Shown: positions 24,418 through 33,332, numbered from the stretch's first letter. The stretch is 64,000 nucleotides of DNA from Phenylobacterium sp. (GCF_030679875.1 NZ_JAUXSP010000015.1:186001-250000), one strand, 5' to 3'. Numbers and translations are program-made. The notes: a model not told the origin generated them from the letters alone.

Positions 24418-24828
24418 ATGCTGAAATACGTCATCGGCTATCTGGGCGCGGGTCTGGCCTTCGCCCTCATCGACGCGGTCTGGCTGACCACGGTGGGACC
24501 AAAGCTCTATCGTCCGACCCTCGATGAGGTGCTGGCCGATCAGTTCGCCCTGGGTCCGGCGATCGCCTTCTATCTGATCTATATCGCCGGCATCATGATC
24601 CTCGCGGTCAGCCCGGCGGTCCGCGACGGCGGATGGACCCAGGCCCTGACCACCGGGGCGATCCTCGGCTTCCTCTGCTACGCCACCTATGACCTGACCA
24701 ACCAGGCGACGCTCAAGGTGTGGGCGACACACATCACCCTGGCCGACATCGCCTGGGGCACCTTCCTGACCGGCGCCTCAGCCACCGCCGGCTACTTCGT
24801 CACCCGCTGGGCTGAACGCACCTTCTAG
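24418..24828 (+). CDS. DUF2177 family membrane protein
   Basis: This 136-residue integral membrane protein has about four transmembrane helices. The DUF2177 pattern is visible in ALIDAVWLTTVGPKLYRPTL, SPAVRDGGW, and LCYATYDLTNQATL. Members occur at the end of cfa/DUF1365/flavoprotein clusters, as here. The ATG at 24418 follows GAAGGAG; an upstream in-frame start lies inside cfa and is rejected. A strong terminator hairpin follows ten bases after the stop, marking the end of the operon. Confidence 0.93.
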   Translation: MLKYVIGYLGAGLAFALIDAVWLTTVGPKLYRPTLDEVLADQFALGPAIAFYLIYIAGIMILAVSPAVRDGGWTQALTTGAILGFLCYATYDLTNQATLKVWATHITLADIAWGTFLTGASATAGYFVTRWAERTF

Positions 24829-24837
24829 ACCTTCCCC

Positions 24838-24876
24838 CGGCCGCCCGATCCGACCCTTGTTCGGATTGGGCGGCCG
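24838..24876 (+). terminator. Terminator hairpin after DUF2177
   Basis: A 16-bp nearly perfect stem pairs CGGCCGCCCGATCCGA (24838-24853) with TCGGATTGGGCGGCCG (24861-24876) across a 7-base loop, with one G-T pair. TTGTCGTTG follows, a weak U-rich tail. It sits immediately downstream of the cfa/DUF2177 operon. Confidence 0.75.
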
Positions 24877-25037
24877 TTGTCGTTGCGGAATTCCGCTGTC
24901 ATTGTGCGGCCAAGGACGGCCCAGGCGGCGGTCGGGCATATTTCGCCCGATCCCCCCGGAGCCACGCCGTCCCCCAACGATAATCAGACGCGCCCTGCGC
25001 CCGGGACTCCCGGTCAGCAGACGCCGGGAGGAATTTG

Positions 25038-26621
25038 ATGGAAGATTTGAAAGAGCGCGTGGGCCTGGACAACCGGCTGGACGAAGCCGCAGTCAATGGC
25101 ATGACCATGGCCGTGTGGGCCGACGTCCAGCCCGACAAGACCGCCGTGGTCGACGCCTATGGCAAGTCGCGGACCTTCGCCGAGGTCAACGCCAACGCCA
25201 ACCGGCTCGCGCGCCTCTTCCGTCAACATGGAGTCCAGCCCGGCGACAGCCTGGCGCTGGTCTGCTCGAACCGGGCTGAATTCATCGAGGTCCTGGCCGC
25301 CACCATGCGCGCCGGCGTGCGCATCACCCCGGTTAACTGGCACCTCAACGCCGACGAAATCGCCTATATCATCAACGATTGCGAGGCCAAGGTCCTGGTC
25401 GGCGACGTCCGGGTGGCGGTGATCGGCGAGGTGGCGACCCATTGCCCGCACCTGACGCTGAAGCTGTCGGTGGGCGGGGATATCGACGGCTTCGTCGACT
25501 ATGACACCGCGCTGGGGCCGCTGGACGGGTCGGACATTCCCGACCCCATTCTGGGCAATCAGATGATGTACACCTCGGGCACCACCGGGCGTCCGAAGGG
25601 CGTCTTCCGCCCCGCGCCGGTGGTCACCCCGGTCAGCATCCTGGCCGGCCGCGGCTATGATGACACCTCGATCCAGCTTTGCGCCGGCCCGGCCTATCAC
25701 GCCGCCCCTCTGGCCTTTGACGTGCGGGCGGCCATGGGCACCGGTTCGACCCTGATCTTCATGGACAAGTGGGACTCTGAAACTGTCCTGCGCAATATCA
25801 GCGAGCAGAAGGTCACCCACCTGCACATGGTGCCGATCATGTTCCAGCGCCTGCTGGACCTGCCCGCCGAGGTGAAGGCCAAGTACCCCGTGGACCATGT
25901 GCGCTACATCGTCCACGGCGCAGCGCCCTGCCCGCCCGAGGTCAAGCAGGCCATGATCGAGTGGTTCGGCCCGGTGCTCAGCGAATACTATGCCGGCTCC
26001 GAAGGCGGCGCGGGCTTCACCATCAATTCCGACGAATGGCTGCAGAAGCCGGGCAGCGTCGGCAAGCGCCCGGCCCTGCTGCAGGTCCGCATCATCGACG
26101 AACAGGGCAACGACTGCCCCAACGGCGTGCCCGGCACCATCTATCACCAGCTGCCCCCCGGCGGCGGGTTCCAGTACTACAAGGACGAGGCCAAGACCCA
26201 GGCCTCCCGGGTGGGCGAGTTCTTCACCATGGGCGACGTCGGCTATTTCGATGAGGACGACTATCTGTTCCTCACCGGCCGCAGCGCCGAAACCATCATC
26301 TCCGGCGGCGTGAACGTCTATCCGCAGGAGATCGACAACGAGCTGATCAAGCATCCAGCCGTGGCCGATTCCTCCACCGTCGGCATCCCGCATCCCGAAT
26401 GGGGCGAACAGGTCAAGGCGGTCATCATGCTCAATGAGGGCTATGAGGCGAGCGACGAACTGGCCCACGAAATCCTCGACTTCGCCCGCAAGGCCCTGCC
26501 CGGCTTCAAGGTCCCCCGTAGCCTGGACTTCGTCACCGAGCTGCCCCGCAGCGAGGCCGGCAAGATTCAGCGCAACAAGGTCCGCGCCCCCTATTGGGAA
26601 GGCCGCGCCCGACAGATCTGA
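25038..26621 (+). CDS. Acyl-CoA synthetase (AMP-dependent ligase)
   Basis: This 527-residue member of the ANL superfamily has the AMP-binding P-loop YTSGTTGRPKGV, the aromatic/acid motif SEYYAGSEG, the hinge motif GDVGYFDEDDYLFLTGRS, and the C-terminal catalytic Lys in RSEAGKIQRNKVR. It activates a carboxylate, probably a fatty or aromatic acid, to its CoA thioester through an acyl-AMP. The start ATG follows GGGAGGAATTT; a TTG immediately before it is not needed. It is monocistronic, bounded upstream by the cfa-operon terminator and downstream by its own hairpin. Its specific substrate is unknown. Confidence 0.92.
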   Translation: MEDLKERVGLDNRLDEAAVNGMTMAVWADVQPDKTAVVDAYGKSRTFAEVNANANRLARLFRQHGVQPGDSLALVCSNRAEFIEVLAATMRAGVRITPVNWHLNADEIAYIINDCEAKVLVGDVRVAVIGEVATHCPHLTLKLSVGGDIDGFVDYDTALGPLDGSDIPDPILGNQMMYTSGTTGRPKGVFRPAPVVTPVSILAGRGYDDTSIQLCAGPAYHAAPLAFDVRAAMGTGSTLIFMDKWDSETVLRNISEQKVTHLHMVPIMFQRLLDLPAEVKAKYPVDHVRYIVHGAAPCPPEVKQAMIEWFGPVLSEYYAGSEGGAGFTINSDEWLQKPGSVGKRPALLQVRIIDEQGNDCPNGVPGTIYHQLPPGGGFQYYKDEAKTQASRVGEFFTMGDVGYFDEDDYLFLTGRSAETIISGGVNVYPQEIDNELIKHPAVADSSTVGIPHPEWGEQVKAVIMLNEGYEASDELAHEILDFARKALPGFKVPRSLDFVTELPRSEAGKIQRNKVRAPYWEGRARQI

Positions 26622-26627
26622 TCGCGT

Positions 26628-26657
26628 CGCCGCGCCGGGACCGGTTCCGGCGCGGCG
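26628..26657 (+). terminator. Terminator-like hairpin after acyl-CoA synthetase
   Basis: A perfect 11-bp stem pairs CGCCGCGCCGG (26628-26638) with CCGGCGCGGCG (26647-26657) around an 8-base loop, seven bases after the stop codon. The following bases (AAATCTTGC) are only weakly U-rich. Confidence 0.55.
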
Positions 26658-26742
26658 AAATCTTGCGAAAACATCCGTGTTTGGCGTGACCTCCGGGGCC
26701 GTGGCATGTACCGCCGCCTTAACGACCCCACGAGTAGCCGCC

Positions 26743-27909
26743 ATGCCGATCCCCTTCATCGACCTGCAGGCCCAGCGCCTGCGCCTCGGCGAGCCCCTGG
26801 AGGCCGCCATCCTCGAGGTGGTGCGCTCGGGCGCCTATGTCATGGGCCCGCAGGTGGCGGCCTTCGAAGCCGCCCTCGGCGCCTTCGGTCAGGCGCCGCA
26901 TGTGCTGTCCTGCGGCTCCGGCACCGAGGCGCTGATCCTGCCGCTGATGGCCTGGGGAATCGGGCCCGGGGACGCGGTCTTCTGCCCCTCCTTCACCTTT
27001 GCGGCCACAGCCGAGGTCGTGCCCCTGGTCGGCGCCTCGCCGGTCTTCGTGGACATATTGCCCGACACCTACAACATGGACGCCGCCCATCTGGACGCCG
27101 CCATCGCCGCGGTGAAGGCAGAAGGCAAGCTGACGCCCCGGGCGGTGATCGCCGTCGACCTGTTTGGCCAGCCCGCCGACTATCCGGCGATCAGCGCGGT
27201 CTGCCAGAAGCATGGGCTGAAGCTCATCGCCGATTCCGCGCAAGGGTTCGGCTGCACCCTGGGTGGCCATCACCCGCTGCACTGGGCCGACGTCGCCACC
27301 ACCAGCTTCTTTCCCGCCAAGCCGCTGGGCTGCTACGGCGACGGCGGGGCGGTGCTGTGCAAGGACGCCCGTCTCCACGACATCCTGGTCTCCCTGCGGG
27401 TGCATGGCCAGGCGGTGAAGTCGGACCTTGAAGGGCGAACCTTCGACCACGATCCCAAATATCTGAACATGCGGATCGGCATGAACGCCCGGATGGACAC
27501 GGTCCAGGCCGCCGTCCTGCTGCAGAAGCTCTCCATCTTCGCTGACGAGATCGCGGCCCGAAACCGCGTCGCCGACCGATATGCCGAGGGACTGTCCGAC
27601 GTCGTGCGCACGCCCCGGGTGATCGAGGGCGGGATCTCGGTCTGGGCCCAGTACACCATCGAGACCGACGCCCGGGACGGCTTGGCCGCCTATCTGAAGG
27701 CCGCCGAAATCCCCACCGCCGTCTACTATCCGATCCCGATTCACAAGCAGGGGGTCTATTCTGGATATCCGGTGGGACCCGGCGGATTGCCGGTGACGAT
27801 GGCTGCCGCCGAGCGGGTCATCAGCCTGCCCATGCATCCCTATCTGGAGCCCGACGTGCAGGAACAGATCATCGCCGCCATCCGAGCCTTCGCCGGTCGC
27901 AACGCATGA
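26743..27909 (+). CDS. DegT/DnrJ/EryC1/StrS-family sugar aminotransferase
   Basis: This 388-residue PLP enzyme begins MPIPFIDLQAQ, the usual N-terminus of WbpE/WlbC-type aminotransferases. The PLP-binding Lys is in TSFFPAKPLGCYGDGGA, and the substrate-binding LNMRIGMNARMDTVQAAVL follows. It transfers an amino group to a keto-sugar nucleotide. The chosen ATG lies 122 bp after the acyl-CoA synthetase; longer in-frame starts lie inside that gene. The stop overlaps the start of the nucleotide-sugar dehydrogenase (ATGA), so the pair is coupled, as in pathways to amino uronic acids. No glycosyltransferase is adjacent. Confidence 0.92.
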   Translation: MPIPFIDLQAQRLRLGEPLEAAILEVVRSGAYVMGPQVAAFEAALGAFGQAPHVLSCGSGTEALILPLMAWGIGPGDAVFCPSFTFAATAEVVPLVGASPVFVDILPDTYNMDAAHLDAAIAAVKAEGKLTPRAVIAVDLFGQPADYPAISAVCQKHGLKLIADSAQGFGCTLGGHHPLHWADVATTSFFPAKPLGCYGDGGAVLCKDARLHDILVSLRVHGQAVKSDLEGRTFDHDPKYLNMRIGMNARMDTVQAAVLLQKLSIFADEIAARNRVADRYAEGLSDVVRTPRVIEGGISVWAQYTIETDARDGLAAYLKAAEIPTAVYYPIPIHKQGVYSGYPVGPGGLPVTMAAAERVISLPMHPYLEPDVQEQIIAAIRAFAGRNA

Positions 27910-29279
27910 GCGGCGCCGGCGCCACAGGAGATCGTCCGACCCCGGATCAAATGGCCGAGGCCTTCGAGGCCCGCGCCGAGTCGCGGGATCTGGTGATCGG
28001 CGTCATCGGCATGGGCTATGTCGGCCTGCCGCTGTCCGAAGGCTTCATCGGCAAGGGCTTCCGGGTCCTGGCCTATGATCCAGACGCCGCCAAGATCGAA
28101 GCCCTCAACTCAGGCCGCAGCTATATCAAGCACATCTCTGACGACCGGGTGGCGGCCATGGCCGCGACGGGACGCCTGGAGGCGACCACCGATGAGGCCC
28201 GCCTGGCCCACGTCGACGCCCTACTGATGTGCGTGCCGACGCCGCTCAATGTCCACCGTGAGCCTGACCTGTCCTATGTGGCCGACTGCGCGACCACCAT
28301 CTCGCGTCATCTGCGCCAGGGTCAGCTGGTGGTGCTGGAATCGACCACCTATCCCGGCACCAGCGAGGAGCTGATCCGGCCGATCCTGGAGGCCGCCTCC
28401 GGCCTGAAGTCCGGGATCGACTTCGCCATCGCCTACAGCCCCGAGCGCGAGGACCCCGGCAATATCGATTTCGGGGCCACCACCATCCCCAAGGTGGTGG
28501 GCGCCGACACCGAGGCTGAGCGGCGGATGGCCATCGCGGTCTATTCGCCCCTGACCCAGGTGGTGCCGGTCAGCGACCTGAAGACGGCCGAGGCGGTCAA
28601 GCTGACCGAGAACATCTTCCGGCTGGTCAATATCGCCCTGGTGAACGAGCTGAAGGTCGTCTTCGAGAGCATGGGCATCGACATCTGGGAGGTGATCGAT
28701 GCGGCCAAGACCAAGCCCTTTGGCTATATGCCCTTCTATCCGGGGCCGGGGCTCGGCGGGCACTGCATCGCCATCGATCCCTTCTACCTGACCTGGAAGG
28801 CCCGGGCGCACGGAGAGGCGACCCGATTCATCGAATTGGCTGGCGACGTGGTCGCCGCCCTGCCCCGCCGGGTGGTGGAGGCCGTGGCCGAGTCGCTGTC
28901 CAGCCGCGAGGGCAAGGCGGTGAACGGCGCGCGCATCCTGGTGGTGGGGCTGGCCTACAAGAAAAACGTCGACGACATGCGCGAGAGTCCGTCGCTGCAT
29001 GTGATCCGCCTGCTGCGCGAACGGGGCGGCCTGGTCGACTACTACGACCCGCACATCCCGGTGGCGCCCGACAATGGCGAGCATCCCGAGGTGGCCGGCA
29101 TGGCCTCCATAGGCTGGGACGAAGCCGCGCTGGCGACCTATGACTGCGCCGTCATCTGCACCGATCACGACATGGTGGACTATGCGACCCTGACCCGGGT
29201 CGTGCCCCTGGTGATCGACACCCGCAACGCCGTCGGCCGCCTCGCGCCTGACTTCGCCGACCAGGTCCGAAAGGCCTGA
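27906..29279 (+). CDS. Nucleotide sugar dehydrogenase (WbpA/WecC-like)
   Basis: This 457-residue UDP-glucose/GDP-mannose dehydrogenase family protein has an N-terminal NAD-binding motif VIGVIGMGYVGLPLSE, catalytic Cys in GLGGHCIAIDPFYLTWKA, and a C-terminal domain beginning ILVVGLAYKKNVDDMRESP. The PFYLTWKA context is typical of UDP-HexNAc C6 dehydrogenases such as WbpA, so the product is probably a UDP-N-acetyl uronic acid. It is translationally coupled to the preceding aminotransferase. The pair could supply an amino uronate for O-antigen, capsule or holdfast-like polysaccharide; the exact sugar is inferred, not shown. Confidence 0.92.
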   Translation: MSGAGATGDRPTPDQMAEAFEARAESRDLVIGVIGMGYVGLPLSEGFIGKGFRVLAYDPDAAKIEALNSGRSYIKHISDDRVAAMAATGRLEATTDEARLAHVDALLMCVPTPLNVHREPDLSYVADCATTISRHLRQGQLVVLESTTYPGTSEELIRPILEAASGLKSGIDFAIAYSPEREDPGNIDFGATTIPKVVGADTEAERRMAIAVYSPLTQVVPVSDLKTAEAVKLTENIFRLVNIALVNELKVVFESMGIDIWEVIDAAKTKPFGYMPFYPGPGLGGHCIAIDPFYLTWKARAHGEATRFIELAGDVVAALPRRVVEAVAESLSSREGKAVNGARILVVGLAYKKNVDDMRESPSLHVIRLLRERGGLVDYYDPHIPVAPDNGEHPEVAGMASIGWDEAALATYDCAVICTDHDMVDYATLTRVVPLVIDTRNAVGRLAPDFADQVRKA

Positions 29280-29295
29280 GGCCCGGCCTGCCGTC

Positions 29296-29374
29296 ATGCT
29301 CGCCCTAGTGGCGAGCATCCCTGTCGAGGGCAGGCGCGAGCGTCTCGAGGGATTCTCGGCACAAGGCCGAGAAT
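29296..29374. repeat. Double-hairpin intergenic repeat element
   Basis: Two hairpins of identical geometry occur: ATGCTCGCC/GGCGAGCAT (29296-29318) and ATTCTCGGC/GCCGAGAAT (29352-29374), each a perfect 9-bp stem with a 5-base loop. The outer flanks GTCAT and ATGAC are also complementary, giving overall symmetry. Its design resembles dispersed REP/MITE-like repeats in Caulobacterales intergenic regions. It fills the gap between convergent genes and could also end both transcripts. Confidence 0.65.
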
Positions 29375-29400
29375 GACGAGGGGTGGGTGAGTGATCGCCC

Positions 29401-30213
29401 CTATTTGAACCAGCAGAGCTGTTCGGTGGTCGCCAGCAGGACGCCGTCGCGGGACCAGAGCGCGCCGTGCTGGTCGAAGAAGCCGCTTTCGAAGCGCCGC
29501 GCCTGGGCGTGCGCCAGAACGAAGTCGCCCCCCACCGCCGCCAGTTCGGCCGGCGTGGCGTGGAAATAGACGCTCATGCTCACCGTCGAGGCCGGGCGGC
29601 GCTCTGGGCTGCGATAGAAGATGCGCGGGGCGAACACGTCAGCCAGGCCCGCCAGCAGCGGATAGTCCAGCGGCCGCGCCTGGTGGTCACGAACCCAGGT
29701 CGTCGTCAGGCTGTCGTCATTGGCCTGCAGGGGAGCCGACCCCGAGACCTGACGGGTCTCGAACATGGCGGTGAAGAAGCCGGGCCGGCCGGGCACGCCC
29801 GCGATCGCTTCCGGCGCGGTCACACCCTCGGGAAAGCTCGCCTCGTGGGTCGAGAACGTCTCGCGCCTTTGACCGAGGGTCACCATGGCCATGGCCACCG
29901 CGGCCTTGTTCTGGATCAGCTCGGAGGTCCAGAATTCCACCGACTTCCCCTGTCTCGCGGGGCGCGTGGACAGGCTGAGCGGCGACTCATCGAGGCCGCC
30001 CATCAGGTTGACCGTCATGGCCACCGGCGTACCCCCGTGATCGCCCTCGGCAAGGACCGCCTTCAGCAGCAGGGCCGCCGTCCAGCCGCCCCAGGGGCCG
30101 ATCATGTTCCAGTAGCGCTTGTCGATCCGGGAGTCCCAGAGCCGGGGACCGGCGGGGCTGAGCGGCAGGGCCTCATCAAAATCGTGCAGGCGCACGGGCG
30201 CGGCGGCGTCCAT
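29401..30213 (-). CDS. Acyl-CoA thioesterase family protein (double hotdog)
   Basis: This 270-residue protein resembles the TesB-like/4HBT_3 thioesterase family: an N-terminal hotdog with YWNMIGPWGGWTAALLLKAVL and VNLMGGLDESPL, and a C-terminal hotdog with RPASTVSMSVYFHATPAELA and a final LLATTEQLCWFK. It would hydrolyse acyl-CoA esters. It is a single gene flanked by the double-hairpin element downstream and a patatin-like gene upstream, 90 bp away and on the same strand. The substrate chain length cannot be inferred. Confidence 0.82.
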   Translation of the reverse strand: MDAAAPVRLHDFDEALPLSPAGPRLWDSRIDKRYWNMIGPWGGWTAALLLKAVLAEGDHGGTPVAMTVNLMGGLDESPLSLSTRPARQGKSVEFWTSELIQNKAAVAMAMVTLGQRRETFSTHEASFPEGVTAPEAIAGVPGRPGFFTAMFETRQVSGSAPLQANDDSLTTTWVRDHQARPLDYPLLAGLADVFAPRIFYRSPERRPASTVSMSVYFHATPAELAAVGGDFVLAHAQARRFESGFFDQHGALWSRDGVLLATTEQLCWFK

Positions 30214-30303
30214 GGAAAGTCCCTCAAATGAATGCAGGCGCGGCGGGGAGGCCGCAGTAATTCCCGCCTTCTAGGAAGGACGCCCTAAGGGAAGGCTAGC
30301 AGG

Positions 30304-31197
30304 TCAGTTCCACACTGTGGCGATCCGGGCGGCCTCGGCGCGGCCCTGCTCAAGACCTGCGCGGACGGCGTCGGGTCGGCGGGCGAAGTTCATCAGGTTG
30401 ACGCCCATGGCCCCGGCGCTGCCGGCGTCAGGGCTGATCAGGACCACCTGCGCGCCCGAGGCGTTGAGCGCAGCGATCTCCTCGTCCAGCTGCCTCGCCA
30501 TGGCCTCGGCCGCCGGCCCGGCGGACGCCCCGCCGCGCACCTGGACGAGGACCACCAGATCATGGCCCTTGGCCATGTCGGCGTTGAGCGACGAGCGCAT
30601 GCCGCCGTCGATATAGCGCCGTCCCTTCAGGGTCACAGGGGGATAGACCCCTGGCACCGAGCAGGACGAGGCGACCGCCCGCGTCACGCCAACGCCTGAC
30701 TCGCTCGTCCAGAGTTGAAACGCGCCCGTCAGGGCGTCCACTGCGGTGCAGGCGAAGCCGCGCTCGGGCCAGGCGTCCTCGGCGAGGCCGGCGAAGGAAC
30801 GTCCAAAGGAGGCGATGAAGGCCGCCTCATCCACCGTCTCGGCGGCCAGTGCGAAGGCGCCGATATCGGCGCGCACGGATTCGGCCGGGCGGGCGCCGGA
30901 GCGGGCCTCCTGCATCATCTTCATCAGCGGCGTCATGTCCGGCGCGGCGCGTGGGCCTGTGTCGGTCTTGACCGGCGCCGGGCGGGGCCGGTCCGCTTCG
31001 GCCAGGATCGGGGCCGCAAGGTCACCGGCCGGGTCGCCAAGCGCCAGCCTCGCGCCGACAAACGACCCCGCTGAGGTGCCGAGAATGAAATCTGCGACGC
31101 CGAGGTCGACGCCCGCCTGGGCGAGGCCTGCGATCAATCCCGATTCCCAGGCGATCCCCACCGGACCGCCGCCGCCCAACACCAGCGCCTTGCTCAT
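30304..31197 (-). CDS. Patatin-like phospholipase
   Basis: This 297-residue patatin-family lipase has an oxyanion-hole motif GGGGPVGIAWESG, the nucleophile elbow GTSAGS, and the catalytic Asp in a DGGMRS motif, giving a complete Ser-Asp dyad. The ATG at 31197 follows GGGGAGA and leads directly into the family N-terminus; an ATG 99 bp upstream adds an unrelated His/Arg-rich stretch. No signal peptide is visible, so a cytoplasmic or membrane-peripheral role is likely. Its substrate is probably a membrane lipid or storage ester. Confidence 0.9.
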   Translation of the reverse strand: MSKALVLGGGGPVGIAWESGLIAGLAQAGVDLGVADFILGTSAGSFVGARLALGDPAGDLAAPILAEADRPRPAPVKTDTGPRAAPDMTPLMKMMQEARSGARPAESVRADIGAFALAAETVDEAAFIASFGRSFAGLAEDAWPERGFACTAVDALTGAFQLWTSESGVGVTRAVASSCSVPGVYPPVTLKGRRYIDGGMRSSLNADMAKGHDLVVLVQVRGGASAGPAAEAMARQLDEEIAALNASGAQVVLISPDAGSAGAMGVNLMNFARRPDAVRAGLEQGRAEAARIATVWN

Positions 31198-31374
31198 GGA
31201 AGTCTCCCCAGCCGTGTTCTGTCTTTCCGGCGAGGATCGCCCGCCATGGCGGGCATGTCCATGAGAGGCGCCCGAAACGAACGAGAGCGCAGCCAAGGAC
31301 TGCGCTCTCTCCGTCAGGATGAGACCGGAACTCCCCCAAGCCCGGCCGACGCCCCCACAGGGGTAGGGACGCTC

Positions 31375-31938
31375 CTAACAGGCCTTTTCGCGGTAGAGAC
31401 CAAGCAGGTGGTTCATCCGCTGTTGTTGGGGCGACACGCTCGGCGCCGCGACTTCACCGCCTGCGGCGACCGCTTGACCCACAGCCTGGGAGCTGGAGTC
31501 CGCCACCGCGCTCAGGGCCTGGGCGGCGAAGGGGCTGAAGGCCCCACCCACCATGCCGCGGGCCAGCCCGTATCGGGCCGCGCCGCCCAGGACGCCGCTG
31601 GCCAGACCGCCGGCCATACCCCGACCTTGCTTGGCGCGCTGGGCCTGCTTGGCGGCTTCGGCCTGCTCGGCCATCAGCTGCGCGTTCAGCGTATTGGCCT
31701 CCGCGCCGATCTGTTCACAGCTCATGGCCCGGTCGCCAGAGCGAAGCACCTGATAGACATTGGGGTCGACCACCGGGGCGAGGGGCGCTGTCGGAGCCGC
31801 GGCTGGCGCTTCGGCGGCGGGATGGGCGGCCAGGGGCTGAGCTTCCGCCGCGGGCGGCGGGGCGGCTTCGGTGGTCTGGGCGACCGCGCCGGTGGCGGCC
31901 AGCACCAGGGCGGCCGTGGCGCAAAGCAAACGCTTCAT
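31375..31938 (-). CDS. Exported protein of unknown function with glycine-zipper-like segment
   Basis: This 187-residue protein has a signal peptide (MKRLLCATAALVLAATGAVAQ), an Ala/Pro-rich linker (about 22-60), then LRSGDRAMSCEQIGAEANTLNAQL, a Cys-Glu motif found in several exported hypothetical families. A glycine-zipper-like stretch (GRGMAGGLASGVLGGAARYGLARG) could embed in or oligomerise at a membrane. A C-terminal Cys (REKAC) could pair with the earlier one. It follows another exported unknown protein on the same strand after 38 bp, so the two are probably co-transcribed. I do not recognise the family. Confidence 0.78.
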   Translation of the reverse strand: MKRLLCATAALVLAATGAVAQTTEAAPPPAAEAQPLAAHPAAEAPAAAPTAPLAPVVDPNVYQVLRSGDRAMSCEQIGAEANTLNAQLMAEQAEAAKQAQRAKQGRGMAGGLASGVLGGAARYGLARGMVGGAFSPFAAQALSAVADSSSQAVGQAVAAGGEVAAPSVSPQQQRMNHLLGLYREKAC

Positions 31939-31976
31939 GGTTCAAGTCTCCATTGCAAGGGAAGGGACGGAAGAGG

Positions 31977-33149
31977 TCACTGGCCGCGCGCCTTGCGGAT
32001 TTCGGTCACCAGGGCCGCATTGAATCCCTGGACGGCCGCCCGGCTCAGGGCGGCGTAGCGCTTGGGTGAGATCTCGGCGTCGTAGACAAGGCTCTGGCGG
32101 TAGATCGACCCAAAGCCGATGGTCACCAGGGCGTTGTGCGTGGCGATGGAGTCCGACCGATCGGCCGTCTGGGCCAGGATTCCGAAGGGCTGGGGGGTAA
32201 AGGCGCCCTTGGTGGTGAACCAGCCGGGCATGGCGCCACCGCCATTATTGCCCCACACAAAGTCGATCCGGGAAGTCGGGTTGATGCCGAAGCGCAACTC
32301 AGCGTCCACCGAGGCCGAGCCGCTGTAGGTTCTCTGCCCTGTGCTCTCCATGTCGATGTAGTCGATCAGCAGGCGCGGCACGATGATGACGGCGTCCAGG
32401 TCACGGCTGGCCCGGCCAAAGCTCATCAAGGCGCCCGAGGCTGCGATCGCCCCCATACCGGTCTCGAAGGCATAGCCCTTGATGGGCGCAAGGGACCTGG
32501 GGCCATAGACAATCCACGCCTTGGTGGCCCGACTGTCGATGATGCCTTTGCCGCCGAACGCGTCCCCGTGGCGGGCGAGGCCCCGCACCTGGTCGGAAGA
32601 CTGCAACTGGGCGGGATCGATCACCTCAAAGCCCGCGGCCTCAAGTTGGGCGACCAGGTCAGCATAGGCCATGTCGGCCAGATCCCGGGCCATCTCGTCC
32701 GTCAGACCGACCAGTCGGGTGGCGATCTGGGTCCGGCGCTGGCTGGTGTCGAGCCCGGCGCCGCCACCGAACGCGCTGGCGCTGGCGCCCTGGACGAAGG
32801 CCAGGCTGTAGCCGGGAATGGCGATCTTCGGCCGATTGGCGAGGTAGCGGGTCGCGTGGCCCTGCAAGGCGACCGGCAGGGGCGGCGCCATGTCGGGCAT
32901 CATGTCCAGCTGCGCCAGACTGACCTGACCGCCGGCCTGCGCCCCCACATAGCTGCGGCCCACCGCCCCGCTGATCGAGGTCGAGCCTGTTCGTCCCGAC
33001 GAAGCGTCCTTGGCCGGCGGGGCCCCGGGCGGAGGCCCATAGAGGGCGCCGAACGGATCGGCCTGGGCGAAGGCGGAGCCCGCGAGGGCGAGGAGGGCGA
33101 CCGCCATGGCGGTCAAGCCCGTCGATCCGTGGCGCATGGGGGGGCGCAT
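31977..33149 (-). CDS. Exported protein of unknown function
   Basis: This protein of about 390 residues has a signal peptide (hydrophobic AMAVALLALAGSAFAQ). Its mature part contains MAYADLVAQLEAAGFEVIDPAQL, reminiscent of CsgG/GNA1162-like periplasmic proteins, followed by strand-rich sequence with DLDAVIIVPRLLIDYIDM. I place the start at the ATG at 33149; a second ATG 12 bp later is equally possible and the longer frame to 33227 gives no leader. It is upstream of and probably co-transcribed with another exported unknown gene. Function is not known and the CsgG resemblance is weak. Confidence 0.75.
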   Translation of the reverse strand: MRPPMRHGSTGLTAMAVALLALAGSAFAQADPFGALYGPPPGAPPAKDASSGRTGSTSISGAVGRSYVGAQAGGQVSLAQLDMMPDMAPPLPVALQGHATRYLANRPKIAIPGYSLAFVQGASASAFGGGAGLDTSQRRTQIATRLVGLTDEMARDLADMAYADLVAQLEAAGFEVIDPAQLQSSDQVRGLARHGDAFGGKGIIDSRATKAWIVYGPRSLAPIKGYAFETGMGAIAASGALMSFGRASRDLDAVIIVPRLLIDYIDMESTGQRTYSGSASVDAELRFGINPTSRIDFVWGNNGGGAMPGWFTTKGAFTPQPFGILAQTADRSDSIATHNALVTIGFGSIYRQSLVYDAEISPKRYAALSRAAVQGFNAALVTEIRKARGQ

Positions 33150-33332
33150 GGGGGAATGGCCTGGTTTGAGGACGGAAGCGGTTGTTGCGCCAACCTGACC
33201 CCTGCGACCTCCCGCCGCATGATCCAAACGGACTAGAGTCGCCCGTGGGGTCGACGCCCACGGCTTGCGATCCGTCCCGACCCATGGGAAGGCTCGTCAA
33301 ACACATGTTTTAAGTGATTAGGGAGATGCGAG

